Shown here: positions 38,375 to 47,339 of the stretch, in pieces | How positions within the stretch are numbered: position 1 is the first letter of the stretch | Layout: every line of letters starts with the position of its first letter | NCBI RefSeq assembly: GCF_003935895.2 | Contig: NZ_CP054058.1 | Location: 2,957,177-3,021,176 of the forward strand | Direction: 5' to 3' | DNA: 64,000 nt | From: Scandinavium goeteborgense | GTDB lineage: Bacteria; Pseudomonadota; Gammaproteobacteria; Enterobacterales; Enterobacteriaceae | The notes under the pieces: model-generated | Seen by the model: only the letters and a program-made list of their open reading frames with translations | Database searches by the model: none | Told to the model about the DNA's origin: nothing | Made by a program: the position numbers and the translations under genes

Positions 38375-39847
38375 TTAGAGCGGCACGTAAAAGCGGAAAC
38401 ACGCTCCAGGCGTAACATCCATCAAACGAATGCCGCCGCCGTGTAATTCCAGCATCCGGCGCACAATAAGCAGCCCCAGCCCGCCGCGATCTTCACGCGC
38501 GCTTCGGGCGTTGAGCGCCGAAGGACGTTGGAACAGCTGTTCACGTAACGCCTGTTCGATGCCCGGCCCGCTGTCCGCGACTTCCACCTGCAACTGGGCG
38601 TTTTCCTGCCAGATGCGCAGCTGAATAGTCCCGCCGACCGGGGTGTGGCGTACCGCGTTGTCCAGCAAATTAGTCACCACCCGCTCAATCATCGACACGT
38701 CGGCATTCACCAGCGGCAGCGAACGCGGCATTTCCACCTGCAGTTTTAACTGCCGCGTTTCGATAGCCAGGTCGAATTTTTGAGCCACGTCCTGAATCAA
38801 CTCGCCGATGGCAAACCGTTCCAGCTGCGGCTTGATGCCTCCGTGCTCGAGTTTCGCTAACTCAAACAGCTGCTGCGACAGGTGCCGCACTTTGTGCCCC
38901 TGACGCAGCGCAATCGCCAGATACTGGCGGTTATCCTCTGGCGACAGCGTGTCGGCTTTCATCGATAACGTTTCCAGATAACCCAGCAGTGAAGTCAGCG
39001 GCGTACGTAAATCATGCGAGATGTTGGCGATAAATTCGCGGCGCTGGCGATCGCTGTCGGAAAGCTGATCCCACTGGCTGGCAATTTTACGCGCCAGCTC
39101 GATAAAGGTGTTGTGCAGGATCGCCACTTCGTTGGCCGGTTCAGTTTCCGGCGTTTGCTGCGCCAGCTGTTTGATAGCGCTGATGCTATCCTGATCCAGA
39201 CCCCGCACGTCCGCCGTCAGCTGTTTCACCGGGCGCGTCACCCAGTACCAGACCATCACCCCCGCTAACAAACCAAACAGCGCCACCAGCAGCAACGACC
39301 ACAGTACCGTGCTCCATAGGGCTTTCTGCCAGGCGTTATCGGAAAGTGCGTTGAGATCTTCGCCCTGCAAAATGATGTACAGATAACAGTGCAGCTCGCC
39401 GTTGAATCTTACCGGCGCAACGCTGAATACTTTTTCTTTCTCGAGACTGCGCGGATCGTCACCAAAAATAGGCCACGCCGCACCGCCGAGGAAAGTCTGC
39501 AATGGCGCGATGTCGATTTTCTGCCGCTTCACATGGCCCGCAGGCGCGGCGTCAGCCAGCAAATCCCCTTCCGGCGATACCAGATACAGCTCGACGCTCG
39601 GGTTGAGCGTCATCAGCCGGGTAAACAACGTTTGCAGCGTCTCACGATTCACGTCGCCCTTTTTATCCAGCAGCGGCTCGCTGTTCACGATCTGCTGCGC
39701 CAGCCCGGCGGATAAACGTTGCACCATCGCACTGCCGTACTGGCTGGTGCTGTATAGCTGCACGCTGCACGCCGCTACCGCGCAGAGCAGTAAAATAGCG
39801 GTAAAGACCAGCGTCAACCGCTGGCTGAGGCTGAGGCGGCGGGTCAT
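38375..39847 (-). CDS. Sensor histidine kinase of the Met-rich redox module
   Basis: The 490-residue protein has a membrane helix at about 10-30, a periplasmic domain of about 145 residues (with one Cys near 154), a second helix at about 178-203, HAMP, a HisKA dimerisation domain with phospho-acceptor His278 (FIANISHDLRTPLTS) and a HATPase domain with N-box VTNLLDNAVRHTP, DSGPGIE and GGLGLLIVRRM. It is of the general BaeS/CpxA class, but I cannot assign a known orthologue. The gene overlaps the response regulator by four bases (ATGA). This two-component system stands divergent from the molybdopterin oxidoreductase operon and is the obvious candidate for its regulator. Absent from this position in E. 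coli K-12. Confidence 0.9.
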   Translation of the reverse strand: MTRRLSLSQRLTLVFTAILLLCAVAACSVQLYSTSQYGSAMVQRLSAGLAQQIVNSEPLLDKKGDVNRETLQTLFTRLMTLNPSVELYLVSPEGDLLADAAPAGHVKRQKIDIAPLQTFLGGAAWPIFGDDPRSLEKEKVFSVAPVRFNGELHCYLYIILQGEDLNALSDNAWQKALWSTVLWSLLLVALFGLLAGVMVWYWVTRPVKQLTADVRGLDQDSISAIKQLAQQTPETEPANEVAILHNTFIELARKIASQWDQLSDSDRQRREFIANISHDLRTPLTSLLGYLETLSMKADTLSPEDNRQYLAIALRQGHKVRHLSQQLFELAKLEHGGIKPQLERFAIGELIQDVAQKFDLAIETRQLKLQVEMPRSLPLVNADVSMIERVVTNLLDNAVRHTPVGGTIQLRIWQENAQLQVEVADSGPGIEQALREQLFQRPSALNARSAREDRGGLGLLIVRRMLELHGGGIRLMDVTPGACFRFYVPL

Positions 39848-40566
39848 GACGCGTGCTCCGTTTTCTCGCTGGCGAACTTATAGCCTTTCCCCCACACCGT
39901 CAGGATAATTTCCGGCTCGGCGGGGTCGCGTTCGATTTTGATGCGCAGTCGGTTGATATGCGTGTTGACGGTGTGCTCGTAGCCTTCATGCTGATAACCC
40001 CAGACGCGGTCGAGCAGCGACAGGCGGGAAAACACTTCGCCGGGATGACGGGCAAACCAGTACAACAGATCGAACTCGCGCGGCGTTAGCTCGATAATGT
40101 CCCCGCGCAGGCGCACTTCGCGGCTCAACGGATCAATATTCAGCCCGTGACAGGCGATCTGCCCGCCTTCCATGCGAATGTTCTGCCCCATCGCCTCCTG
40201 GCGGCGAAACAGGGCTTTCACACGCGCAATCAGCTCGAGCACTGAAAACGGTTTAGGCAGATAGTCATCGGCCCCCATTTCGAGACCCAACACGCGGTGC
40301 GTTTCACTGGTACGGGCGCTGATGATGATCACCGGCAGGTAGCGCGTCATTTGACGAATGCGGCGGCAAATTTCCAGGCCATCGACGCCGGGCAACATTA
40401 AATCGAGGATAACGGCATCCCAGACCTGTTTTTCCAACTGAACCAGCGCCTGATGGCCATCCGCTTCGTGGACAATCTGATAACCCTCATCCTGCAGGTT
40501 TAGCCGCAGCAAGGTCGCGATATCCTGATCGTCTTCCACCAGCAGTATTTTCTTTGGGTTATTCAT
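39844..40566 (-). CDS. OmpR-family response regulator of the Met-rich redox module
   Basis: The 240-residue protein has a receiver domain with acidic pair Glu11-Asp12-Asp13, phospho-acceptor Asp55 (VILDLMLPG), and Lys105 (LPKPF). A winged-helix DNA-binding domain follows (ELTPREFDLLYWFARHPGEVFSRLSLLDRVWG...TVNTHINRLRIKIE...TVWGKGYKF). It is first in the two-gene operon with the histidine kinase. The 139-base gap to the divergent cytochrome gene contains an inverted repeat that may be its operator. Confidence 0.93.
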   Translation of the reverse strand: MNNPKKILLVEDDQDIATLLRLNLQDEGYQIVHEADGHQALVQLEKQVWDAVILDLMLPGVDGLEICRRIRQMTRYLPVIIISARTSETHRVLGLEMGADDYLPKPFSVLELIARVKALFRRQEAMGQNIRMEGGQIACHGLNIDPLSREVRLRGDIIELTPREFDLLYWFARHPGEVFSRLSLLDRVWGYQHEGYEHTVNTHINRLRIKIERDPAEPEIILTVWGKGYKFASEKTEHAS

Positions 40567-40705
40567 AGCGTTTCACCAACAGTCTTTTATCCAAGCTTAA
40601 CGCAGGCCGGCCCCGCAAGTTATCACATTTTATTTAAACTTCCGTGAGGATGTGGTGATAAGAAATCCCGCATGCTGGTGACATGTCATTCACGGAGAGC
40701 CGACC
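40567..40705. promoter_or_regulatory. Divergent regulatory region of the redox module
   Basis: This 139-base gap separates the response regulator and cytochrome genes. It contains an inverted repeat, TTATCACAT (40619-40627) and ATGTGGTGATAA (about 40649-40660), whose arms share TTATCAC/GTGATAA. An A/T-rich stretch of TTTTATTTAAAC lies between the arms. It is the natural place for both promoters and for a binding site of the adjacent regulator. Confidence 0.5.
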
Positions 40706-41305
40706 ATGTCCCGGATGCGTTCCAAAACGATTCACCCGCTCTGGCTGCGCTGCTGCCATTGGGTTAACGCCATCGCCATTGCGGGCATGATGTTCAGCGG
40801 CTGGCGCATTTATAACGCCTCTCCGCTGTTCAGTTTCTCCTTCCCGGCGGAAATTACGCTCGGAGGCTGGCTCGGCGGCGCATTGCAGTGGCATTTCGCC
40901 ATGATGTGGGTGCTGGTGATTAACGCCACCGTCTATATGTCGCTCGGCATTATCAGCGGCCATTTCAAACGCAAATTCTTCCCGCTGTCGCTGCGTGAAT
41001 TATTCCATGACCTGCAACAGGCGCTGCGCGGCAAGCTTCAGCACGCCGACCTCAGCCATTACAACATGGTGCAAAAGCTGGCCTACGGCGGAGTGATTCT
41101 GCTGGGCACCGGGCTGGTGTTGTCCGGCCTGGTGCTGTGGAAATCGGTTCAGTTTTCCCTGCTGCGGGAGCTGCTTGGCGGCTACGAGGCCGCGCGTTAT
41201 ATCCACTTTTTCTGTATGAGCGCCATGGCGTTGTTCGTGGTTATCCATTTGCTGATGGTGCTGCTGGTGCCGCGTACGTTGCTCGCCATGCTGCGGGGCC
41301 GTTAA
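40706..41305 (+). CDS. Cytochrome b561-like membrane protein
   Basis: The 199-residue product has four predicted transmembrane helices with conserved histidines placed as haem ligands: HPLWLRCCHWVNAI (helix 1), GALQWHFAMMW (helix 2) and RYIHFFCMSAMALFVVIHLLM (helix 4). This matches the cytochrome b561/Ni-Fe-hydrogenase cytochrome b family. It probably takes electrons from quinol and passes them to the periplasmic molybdopterin protein encoded nine bases downstream, the role played by MsrQ or YedZ for MsrP. GGAGAG precedes ATG 40706. Confidence 0.9.
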   Translation: MSRMRSKTIHPLWLRCCHWVNAIAIAGMMFSGWRIYNASPLFSFSFPAEITLGGWLGGALQWHFAMMWVLVINATVYMSLGIISGHFKRKFFPLSLRELFHDLQQALRGKLQHADLSHYNMVQKLAYGGVILLGTGLVLSGLVLWKSVQFSLLRELLGGYEAARYIHFFCMSAMALFVVIHLLMVLLVPRTLLAMLRGR

Positions 41306-41314
41306 GGAGAACAG

Positions 41315-42085
41315 ATGAAAAAGCCCGGTTTTCTTTCCGACAGTGACGCCCGCGACCTGGTGAAGGACGCAGAAAAGTTGCTCAGCCCTGACCGCCGACG
41401 CGTGCTGCGCCAGGGGCTGACTCTCGGCGGCATCATGATGCTGACCGGTTGCGACATCAGCGATAACGAAAGCGTCGAGACTGCGCTGTCCCGCATGTCC
41501 CGCTTTAACGACCGGGTGCAGGGTTTTCTGTTCAGCCACCGCAATCTGGCCCCTGAATATACAGCCTCCGAGATCACCCGCCCGTTCCCGTTTAACGCCT
41601 TTTATGGCTGGGATGACATTCCACAGATTGATGGCCGTGATTTCCAACTGGAAATTAGAGGCCTGGTGCGCGACACCAAACGCTGGACGCTGCCGGAGCT
41701 CTATCACATGCAGCAGGTCAGCCAAATCACCCGCCATATTTGCGTCGAAGGCTGGAGCGCCATCGGTAAATGGGGCGGCGTGCCGTTTGCCCATTTCTTA
41801 CAGCTGATTGGCGCTGATATGCGCGCGAAATATGTCAGCTTCCGCTGCGCAGATGATTACTACACCAGCATTGATATGGCCACCGCGTTGCATCCGCAAA
41901 CGCTGTTGGCCCTGACCTGGGATAACAAAATTCTCCCACCGGAATACGGCTATCCGATGAAAATCCGTATCCCAACCAAGCTCGGCTACAAAAACCCAAA
42001 ACACGTGTTATCCATCGAAGTCACCAATCGTTTCCCGGGCGGTTACTGGGAAGATCAGGGTTACAACTGGTTTGGTGGCAGTTAA
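41315..42085 (+). CDS. Molybdopterin-dependent oxidoreductase, YedY/MsrP-like, predicted lipoprotein
   Basis: The 256-residue product belongs to the sulfite oxidase-type molybdopterin fold. The Mo-ligand cysteine is Cys143 in RHICVEGWSAIGKWGGV, followed by the substrate/cofactor segment YVSFRCADDYYTSIDM and the pattern GYPMKIRIPTKLGYKNPKHVLSIEV. Near the N-terminus, DRRRVLRQGLTLGGIMMLTGC combines a twin-arginine-like start with a lipobox (LTGC, Cys46), so it may be exported folded by Tat and lipid-anchored. Its E. coli relative MsrP repairs oxidised methionine in the periplasm; substrate here is inferred. AAGGAG lies before ATG 41315, and the Met-rich gene follows 39 bases after the stop. Confidence 0.92.
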   Translation: MKKPGFLSDSDARDLVKDAEKLLSPDRRRVLRQGLTLGGIMMLTGCDISDNESVETALSRMSRFNDRVQGFLFSHRNLAPEYTASEITRPFPFNAFYGWDDIPQIDGRDFQLEIRGLVRDTKRWTLPELYHMQQVSQITRHICVEGWSAIGKWGGVPFAHFLQLIGADMRAKYVSFRCADDYYTSIDMATALHPQTLLALTWDNKILPPEYGYPMKIRIPTKLGYKNPKHVLSIEVTNRFPGGYWEDQGYNWFGGS

Positions 42086-42124
42086 ACCAAGACGCACTTC
42101 ACAACGAAATAATGAGGAATTCCC

Positions 42125-42463
42125 ATGAAAAAATTAATGTTTGCAGCTGCTGCCTTCTCTGCCCTGGTGATGTTTAACGTTCAGGCCGCCGACAGCATGA
42201 GCAAAGACAGTATGGCGAAAGACACTATGTCGATGTCCCACGACGGCATGGCCAAAGACGGGATGTCAAAATCCCACGACAAAATGTGCAAAGACGGTAT
42301 GTGCAAGGACGGAATGAAGAAGGACGCCATGAAAAAAGACAGCATGGGCAAAATGGATAACATGTCGAAAGACGGCATGAAAAAGGATGAGATGAAGAAA
42401 GATGAAATGAAGAAAGATGAAATGAAGAAAGATGAGATGAAAAAAGACAGTATGTCTAAATAA
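42125..42463 (+). CDS. Periplasmic Met/Lys-rich MxKDx repeat protein
   Basis: The 112-residue precursor has a signal peptide (MKKLMFAAAAFSALVMFNVQA). The mature part of about 91 residues is built of degenerate five-residue units M-x-K-D-x, with 19 methionines by my count and two cysteines (MCKDGMCKDG). It belongs to the MxKDx pentapeptide family. It has no folded-domain signature and is expected to be disordered. Its place after a cytochrome b and a YedY-like enzyme suggests it is a sacrificial methionine reservoir that is oxidised and then re-reduced, as proposed for MrpX in Azospira. Metal (Cu, Ag) binding by the Met and His residues is an alternative. Confidence 0.92.
   Translation: MKKLMFAAAAFSALVMFNVQAADSMSKDSMAKDTMSMSHDGMAKDGMSKSHDKMCKDGMCKDGMKKDAMKKDSMGKMDNMSKDGMKKDEMKKDEMKKDEMKKDEMKKDSMSK
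42386..42445 (+). repeat. 15-bp tandem repeats in the Met-rich gene
   Basis: Four almost identical 15-base units (GATGARATGAARAAA) encode D-E-M-K-K. The near identity of the DNA, compared with the degenerate units earlier in the gene, points to recent expansion. Confidence 0.88.
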
Positions 42464-42469
42464 GATGAC

Positions 42470-42508
42470 TGGCCGGGTGTGGCGCTCTCGCCGCCCGGCC
42501 TCGTTTTA
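42470..42508. terminator. Terminator between the Met-rich gene and rlmC
   Basis: The stem GGCCGGG / CCCGGCC with a G/C-rich loop is followed by TCGTTTT; it lies between the convergent Met-rich gene and rlmC. Confidence 0.75.
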
Positions 42509-43633
42509 ACGTCGAATCAACAGCGTCAGCACTTCGTAATGCGCAGTGTGAGGGAACATATCAAACAGCTGCACGCGCGCCACCCGGTAATCCGGCAGAT
42601 GACTGAAATCTTTCGCCATCGACTGCGCGTTACAACTGGAATAGATAATAAACGGCGGCGCCATGTCGCTGAGATAGTCGCATAACGCGTTGCCAATCCC
42701 ACGGCGCGGCGGATTCACCAGCACCAGCTCCGGCACGCTGCCCTGATCGGTCGCAAACTGCGTGGAATCGAGCGCCTGAAAATGCAGATTCTGTAGTCCC
42801 AGTTCCGCTGCCGACTCATTCGCACAAGCAATGGCTTCCGCTGAGATTTCTATCCCGGTCAGCTGCATTTCTGGTGTGGCGCAGTGCAACCCAAAACCGC
42901 CCACGCCGCAAAAGAGATCCCACATATGCTGAACCGGTAAGGCTCGCACCCAATTGCGCGCGGTGGCATACAGTTCCCTCGCCACCGTCGGGTTAGTCTG
43001 GAAGAAACTTTGCGGGCGGATCCACAGCGGCACGTCGTTGAAACGCTCGGCCAGCGCCTGCTGGTCAGTGAGGAAAATCTCCTGCTCGCCTTCCATGATT
43101 GCCATGTGCACCGGCTGGATATTCACTGAAATCACTTTGAGCTGCGGCAACTGAGCCTGTAATGACGGCAGCGCCGCGCGCAGCTGTTCCAGTTTGGCGT
43201 CAGAGCGCAGAACAAAGCGCAGCATCATTCCGCCGTCGAGCTGGCTTTCGGTCAGCAGCAGATATTTTAGCTCGCCCCGTTTACGCGCGACGTTATACGG
43301 CGTCAGGCCCGCACGGGCGATAAACGGTTTCAGGGCGGTAAATACCGGGGCAAACGAGGCGGGATATAGCGGGCAGTCGCATAAATCTTCCGGAGTACCA
43401 TCGCGATGCAGCATCCCGAGCAGTGGTTTTTCGACGCTACCGCTGACCACCATTTTGGCTTTGTTACGAAAACCCGTTTCCGGGCCGCTAACCGGCGCGC
43501 ACCACTCTTCTACCGTCGAAGACGACAGCAGTTGCTGAAGATCCGCCATTTTGGCGGCAAGCTGTTGGGATACCGGCTGTTCGAGCCACTGACAGGAACG
43601 ACAGCGTCCGGCATCATGGAGTGCGCACTGCAT
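42506..43633 (-). CDS. rlmC: 23S rRNA (uracil-747-C5)-methyltransferase
   Basis: RlmC (RumB) methylates U747 of 23S rRNA with S-adenosylmethionine. The 375-residue protein has the E. coli length. Its [4Fe-4S] cysteines are Cys3, Cys11 and Cys14 ([16 protein letters not shown]) with a further one in LCDCPLYP. The SAM motif [13 protein letters not shown] lies near 240, NPPRRG near 310, and the nucleophile Cys near 334 in [10 protein letters not shown]. Confidence 0.97.
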   Translation of the reverse strand: MQCALHDAGRCRSCQWLEQPVSQQLAAKMADLQQLLSSSTVEEWCAPVSGPETGFRNKAKMVVSGSVEKPLLGMLHRDGTPEDLCDCPLYPASFAPVFTALKPFIARAGLTPYNVARKRGELKYLLLTESQLDGGMMLRFVLRSDAKLEQLRAALPSLQAQLPQLKVISVNIQPVHMAIMEGEQEIFLTDQQALAERFNDVPLWIRPQSFFQTNPTVARELYATARNWVRALPVQHMWDLFCGVGGFGLHCATPEMQLTGIEISAEAIACANESAAELGLQNLHFQALDSTQFATDQGSVPELVLVNPPRRGIGNALCDYLSDMAPPFIIYSSCNAQSMAKDFSHLPDYRVARVQLFDMFPHTAHYEVLTLLIRR

Positions 43634-43675
43634 ACAAAGACCTTTGAAATTCCAGGGGCCGGGATTGTATCACCG

Positions 43676-44149
43676 TTATTGCAGACGGAAAAACCGACGG
43701 CTGGCGGCGGGCACAAAAAGCAGCATCAGCACCAGAATATCAGGCAGCTTTTGCATCACCAGCGAACGTAAAATTTCACGTTTGGATTCGCCCGCGATAC
43801 TGAACAGTTCCGGATAACCATAGCCCAGCGACGCGGACCACAGATAACCGGCGGCAATAACCTGCGTCAGGAAGTAGATCCAGCGCGCCCAATTTCGCCC
43901 TTTGACCAGCGAAAATGCACACCAGATTTCCACAAAAACCAGCACCAGACTCGCCATAAACACCAGCGTTAGCGTCCAGGTTTGAACGCTACGGCGCACG
44001 AATTCCACCATGCCCAGGGGGCCCAGCAGATTAAGGAGCATCAGCAAATCCAGCGCACGAATCAAGATAATCGCGAGCGCTGCCACCTGCACCAGCGCAG
44101 GGACGTTCAGACGAGCATGTGAATGTCGGGTTTTAGAAAAGAATCGCAA
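43676..44149 (-). CDS. ybjO: Inner membrane protein YbjO (DUF2593)
   Basis: The 157-residue product has four hydrophobic segments (about 20-45, 60-85, 90-115 and 130-150) and ends in a basic tail. It matches the YbjO/DUF2593 family by sequence and by its position between rlmC and potI. No function is established. The start ATG 44149 is just upstream of the potI terminator hairpin on the same strand. Confidence 0.88.
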   Translation of the reverse strand: MRFFSKTRHSHARLNVPALVQVAALAIILIRALDLLMLLNLLGPLGMVEFVRRSVQTWTLTLVFMASLVLVFVEIWCAFSLVKGRNWARWIYFLTQVIAAGYLWSASLGYGYPELFSIAGESKREILRSLVMQKLPDILVLMLLFVPAASRRFFRLQ

Positions 44150-44164
44150 TTGTGGCCTTCCATG

Positions 44165-44196
44165 AAAACGTCTCCCCGGGAAGCCCGAGGAGACGA
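44165..44196 (-). terminator. potFGHI terminator
   Basis: On the minus strand the stem CGTCTCC / GGAGACG, with a G/C-rich loop, is followed by TTTTC, between potI and ybjO. Confidence 0.75.
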
Positions 44197-44224
44197 TGAC
44201 ACAACGCTATAGATTTTAAGCGGT

Positions 44225-45070
44225 TCAGCCGCGTCTTGCACGCTGGATATCGCGTACACGCTGCTTTTCAGACCTTGCCATGATGAACCAGGCGATTAAA
44301 CCAACAATCCCGACCACGCCGAGGATAAGCGTTGCCAGGGCGTTGATTTCCGGGTTAACCCCCATACGCACGTTGGAGAACACCAGCATCGGCAAGGTGG
44401 TTGCGCCCGGCCCGGAAACAAAGCTGGCGATCACCAGGTCATCCAGCGACAGCGTGAACGCCAGCAGCCAGCCAGAAACTACCGCCGGCATGATCATCGG
44501 CAGCGTGATCACGAAAAAGACCTTCAGCGGTGTCGCGCCGAGATCCATCGCCGCCTCTTCAATCGAGCGGTCAAGTTCACGCAGACGCGACGAAATCACC
44601 ACCGCCACGTACGCCGTACAGAAGGTGACGTGCGCCAGCCAGATGGTGAACATCCCACGATCGGACGGCCAGCCGGTGGCATGCCCGAGTGCCACGAACA
44701 GCAACAGCAGCGACAGGCCGGTTATCACATCTGGCATAACCAGCGGCGCGGTTATCATAAACGCAAAGCCGTTCGAGCCGCGGAAGCGCCCGAAACGCAC
44801 CATCACTACCGCGGCGATAGTGCCGAGAATGACCGCCATCGTCGCCGCACAGGCGGCAATGGTCAGGCTCAGGCCCACGGCGCTCATCATCGCCTCATCG
44901 CGGAACAGTTCGCCGTACCAGCGCGTTGACCAGCCCGCCCACACCGTTACCAGCCGGGAGCTGTTAAAGGAGTAGATAACCAACATCAGCATGGGCGCAT
45001 AGAGGAACGAGAACCCCAGGATCAGAATCAAAATACGCCACGGCGAGCGAACGACCGGTAAGTTGTTCAT
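44225..45070 (-). CDS. potI: Putrescine ABC transporter permease PotI
   Basis: PotI is one of two permeases of the putrescine importer PotFGHI. The 281-residue product starts at ATG 45070 (MNNLPVVRSPWRIL), as in E. coli, has six membrane helices and the EAA loop (EEAAMDLGATPLKVFFVITLP) that contacts PotG. Its ATG overlaps the potH stop by four bases. Confidence 0.97.
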   Translation of the reverse strand: MNNLPVVRSPWRILILILGFSFLYAPMLMLVIYSFNSSRLVTVWAGWSTRWYGELFRDEAMMSAVGLSLTIAACAATMAVILGTIAAVVMVRFGRFRGSNGFAFMITAPLVMPDVITGLSLLLLFVALGHATGWPSDRGMFTIWLAHVTFCTAYVAVVISSRLRELDRSIEEAAMDLGATPLKVFFVITLPMIMPAVVSGWLLAFTLSLDDLVIASFVSGPGATTLPMLVFSNVRMGVNPEINALATLILGVVGIVGLIAWFIMARSEKQRVRDIQRARRG

Positions 45071-46020
45071 CCGTGTTCCCCCATCTGTTTTTGCTGATGT
45101 TTGTGGAACCACATAATCGGCACAATCAGCAGCAGCAACATTACCACCGCCACCGCCGAGGCGACCGGCCAGTCGCGGTTATTAAAGAACTCTTGCCACA
45201 GCACGCGACCAATCATGATGGTGTCCGGGCCGCCAAGCAGTTCAGGGATGACAAACTCCCCTACCGCCGGAATAAAGACCAGCATAGACCCGGCGATAAT
45301 CCCGCCTTTAGTCAACGGCACGATCACGCTGAAGAACGTTTTCAGCGGCTTCGCGCCCAGGTCCAGCGAGGCTTCCACCAACGAATAATCAATGCGGGTC
45401 AGCGCGGTGTAAATGGGCAGCACCATAAACGGCAGATAGGCGTACACAATGCCGATGTATACCGCCAGGTTGGTGTGCAGAATTTCCAGCGGCTGATGGA
45501 TAATCCCGGTCCACATCAGGAAGTTATTCAGCACGCCGTTGCTTTTCAGGATCCCCATCCACGCATACACGCGAATAAGGAACGAGGTCCACGACGGCAG
45601 AATCACCAACAGCAGCAGAATGTTACGCGTTGACGCCTTACTGTGCGCCACCGCCCACGCCAGCGGGTAGCCGAGCAGCAGGCAGAAAACGGTCGAAATC
45701 GCCGCCACCTGCAACGACTGCAAATACGCCTCGATGTACAGCGGATCGTCCGTCAGTTGCAGGAAGTTGCCGATATTAAGCGTCAGGGTTATCTGGTCGT
45801 CGGCCCATTCCCATAGCTCGGTATACGGGGGAATGGCACGCGCCATTTCCGCCAGACTGATTTTAAAGACAATCAGAAACGGCAGTAAAAACAGCAGGAA
45901 CAGCCACAGATACGGCAGCGCAATCACCAGCTTTCGCCCGTGTTTCATCTGCATTTTCGCCAGCCACACGGCAAAGCCGCCAGGCTGTTTTGCACGAACC
46001 GGAGGTTCTAATGTACTCAT
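45067..46020 (-). CDS. potH: Putrescine ABC transporter permease PotH
   Basis: PotH is the other permease. The 317-residue product starts at ATG 46020 (MSTLEPPVRAKQPGGF), equal in length to the E. coli protein, and has six membrane helices with the EAA loop (VEASLDLGAKPLKTFFSVIVP). It lies 11 bases after potG and overlaps potI. Confidence 0.97.
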   Translation of the reverse strand: MSTLEPPVRAKQPGGFAVWLAKMQMKHGRKLVIALPYLWLFLLFLLPFLIVFKISLAEMARAIPPYTELWEWADDQITLTLNIGNFLQLTDDPLYIEAYLQSLQVAAISTVFCLLLGYPLAWAVAHSKASTRNILLLLVILPSWTSFLIRVYAWMGILKSNGVLNNFLMWTGIIHQPLEILHTNLAVYIGIVYAYLPFMVLPIYTALTRIDYSLVEASLDLGAKPLKTFFSVIVPLTKGGIIAGSMLVFIPAVGEFVIPELLGGPDTIMIGRVLWQEFFNNRDWPVASAVAVVMLLLLIVPIMWFHKHQQKQMGEHG

Positions 46021-46031
46021 TGCGCCCTCCT

Positions 46032-47165
46032 CTATACCGTCAGAACCACACAGCTGTCCGCATCCCAGCACAGACGCACTTCATCGCCCCAGGTCGGCAG
46101 ACCTTTACGATAGCGATGCTCGTTCTGTAGCTGGGCGCTGATCATCTGGCCGCTTTTCAGGCGCACGTGATAAATCGACAGATCGCCGAGATAGGCGATG
46201 TGCACCACTTCACCGACCGCAAAGTTGTAGCCGTCGGCCGGGGGCTCCTCGCAGAGCATGATTTTTTCAGGACGCAGCGCCACGTATACCGGCACGTTAT
46301 CCAGCACCGACGCGTCGACATCCACTTTCAGCGGATGCACCAGCCCCGGCGATTCAATGACCAGCCCTTCTTCCTGGCGCTCTTTCAACAGCCCTTCGAA
46401 CACATTCACCGAGCCGATAAACTCGGCGCTAAAACGGGTGGTCGGATGCTCGTAAATTTCTTCCGGTTCGCCGGTCTGCACGAACTTACCGCGGTTCATG
46501 ATTGCGATGCGCCCGGCCATGGTCATCGCCTCTTCCTGGTCGTGCGTTACCATCACGCAGGTCACGCCGACGCGTTCGAGAATATCCACCACTTCGAGTT
46601 GCATCCGGTCGCGCAGCTTTTTATCCAGCGCGCCCATCGGTTCGTCGAGCAGTAATAGTTTTGGCCGTTTGGCGAGGCTACGGGCCAGCGCCACACGCTG
46701 ACGCTGACCGCCTGAAAGCTGGTGCGGCTTGCGTTTGGCAAACTCCTGCATGTGGACGAGGCTGAGCATTTCCTGCACCCGGGCGGTAATTTCCGCTTTC
46801 GGCAGCTTGTCCTGTTTCAGACCAAAAGCGATATTCTGCTCCACCGTCATGTGCGGAAACAGCGCGTAGGACTGGAACATCATGTTGATTGGGCGCTGAT
46901 ACGGCGGCACCTGTGACATATCGACGCCATCCAACACAATCTGCCCGGCGGTGAGGGTTTCAAAACCCGCCAGCATACGCAGCAGCGTCGATTTTCCGCA
47001 GCCGGATGGGCCGAGCAGAGCAAAAATTTCGCCTTTATAAATGGTAAGACTCACGTCGTCGACGGCGTGCTGGCCGTCAAAGGATTTGGTCAGATTGCGG
47101 ATTTCCAGCAGCGGGGTCAGCGCTTTAGGTGTTTTCGCATGTGGGCGTGGGATTGCGTCAGTCAC
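46032..47165 (-). CDS. potG: Putrescine ABC transporter ATP-binding protein PotG
   Basis: PotG powers putrescine import. The start is GTG 47165, because GGGGAGC lies nine bases upstream and the resulting 377 residues equal the E. coli protein; the longer frame from 47240 runs into the BIME region. It has Walker A GPSGCGKS (52-59), signature LSGGQRQRVALARSL near 155, Walker B LLLDEPMGALDKKLR and a C-terminal TOBE domain (about 300-377). Confidence 0.96.
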   Translation of the reverse strand: MTDAIPRPHAKTPKALTPLLEIRNLTKSFDGQHAVDDVSLTIYKGEIFALLGPSGCGKSTLLRMLAGFETLTAGQIVLDGVDMSQVPPYQRPINMMFQSYALFPHMTVEQNIAFGLKQDKLPKAEITARVQEMLSLVHMQEFAKRKPHQLSGGQRQRVALARSLAKRPKLLLLDEPMGALDKKLRDRMQLEVVDILERVGVTCVMVTHDQEEAMTMAGRIAIMNRGKFVQTGEPEEIYEHPTTRFSAEFIGSVNVFEGLLKERQEEGLVIESPGLVHPLKVDVDASVLDNVPVYVALRPEKIMLCEEPPADGYNFAVGEVVHIAYLGDLSIYHVRLKSGQMISAQLQNEHRYRKGLPTWGDEVRLCWDADSCVVLTV

Positions 47166-47260
47166 GATGTTGCTCCCCGGCAAAAAACAAACATTTGCAT
47201 GGTCCGGTGCCATACAAAGAACATCACAGTGCAGCTGCACTGACCTGGTGCGTTTTATTC

Positions 47261-47332
47261 TTGCCGGGCGGCACGTTGTTTGCCCGGCCTACATACAAGG
47301 GTAGGCCGGGCAGGCAGAGCGCCATCGGGCAA
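47261..47332. repeat. REP/BIME element between potF and potG
   Basis: Two REP units in inverted orientation (TTGCCGGGCGGC...GCCCGGCCTACA and GTAGGCCGGGCAGGC...GCCATCGGGCAA) form a BIME. It lies just downstream of the potF stop codon and before potG. Such elements stabilise upstream mRNA and would favour higher PotF than PotGHI levels. Confidence 0.85.
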
Positions 47333-47339
47333 GACGGGT

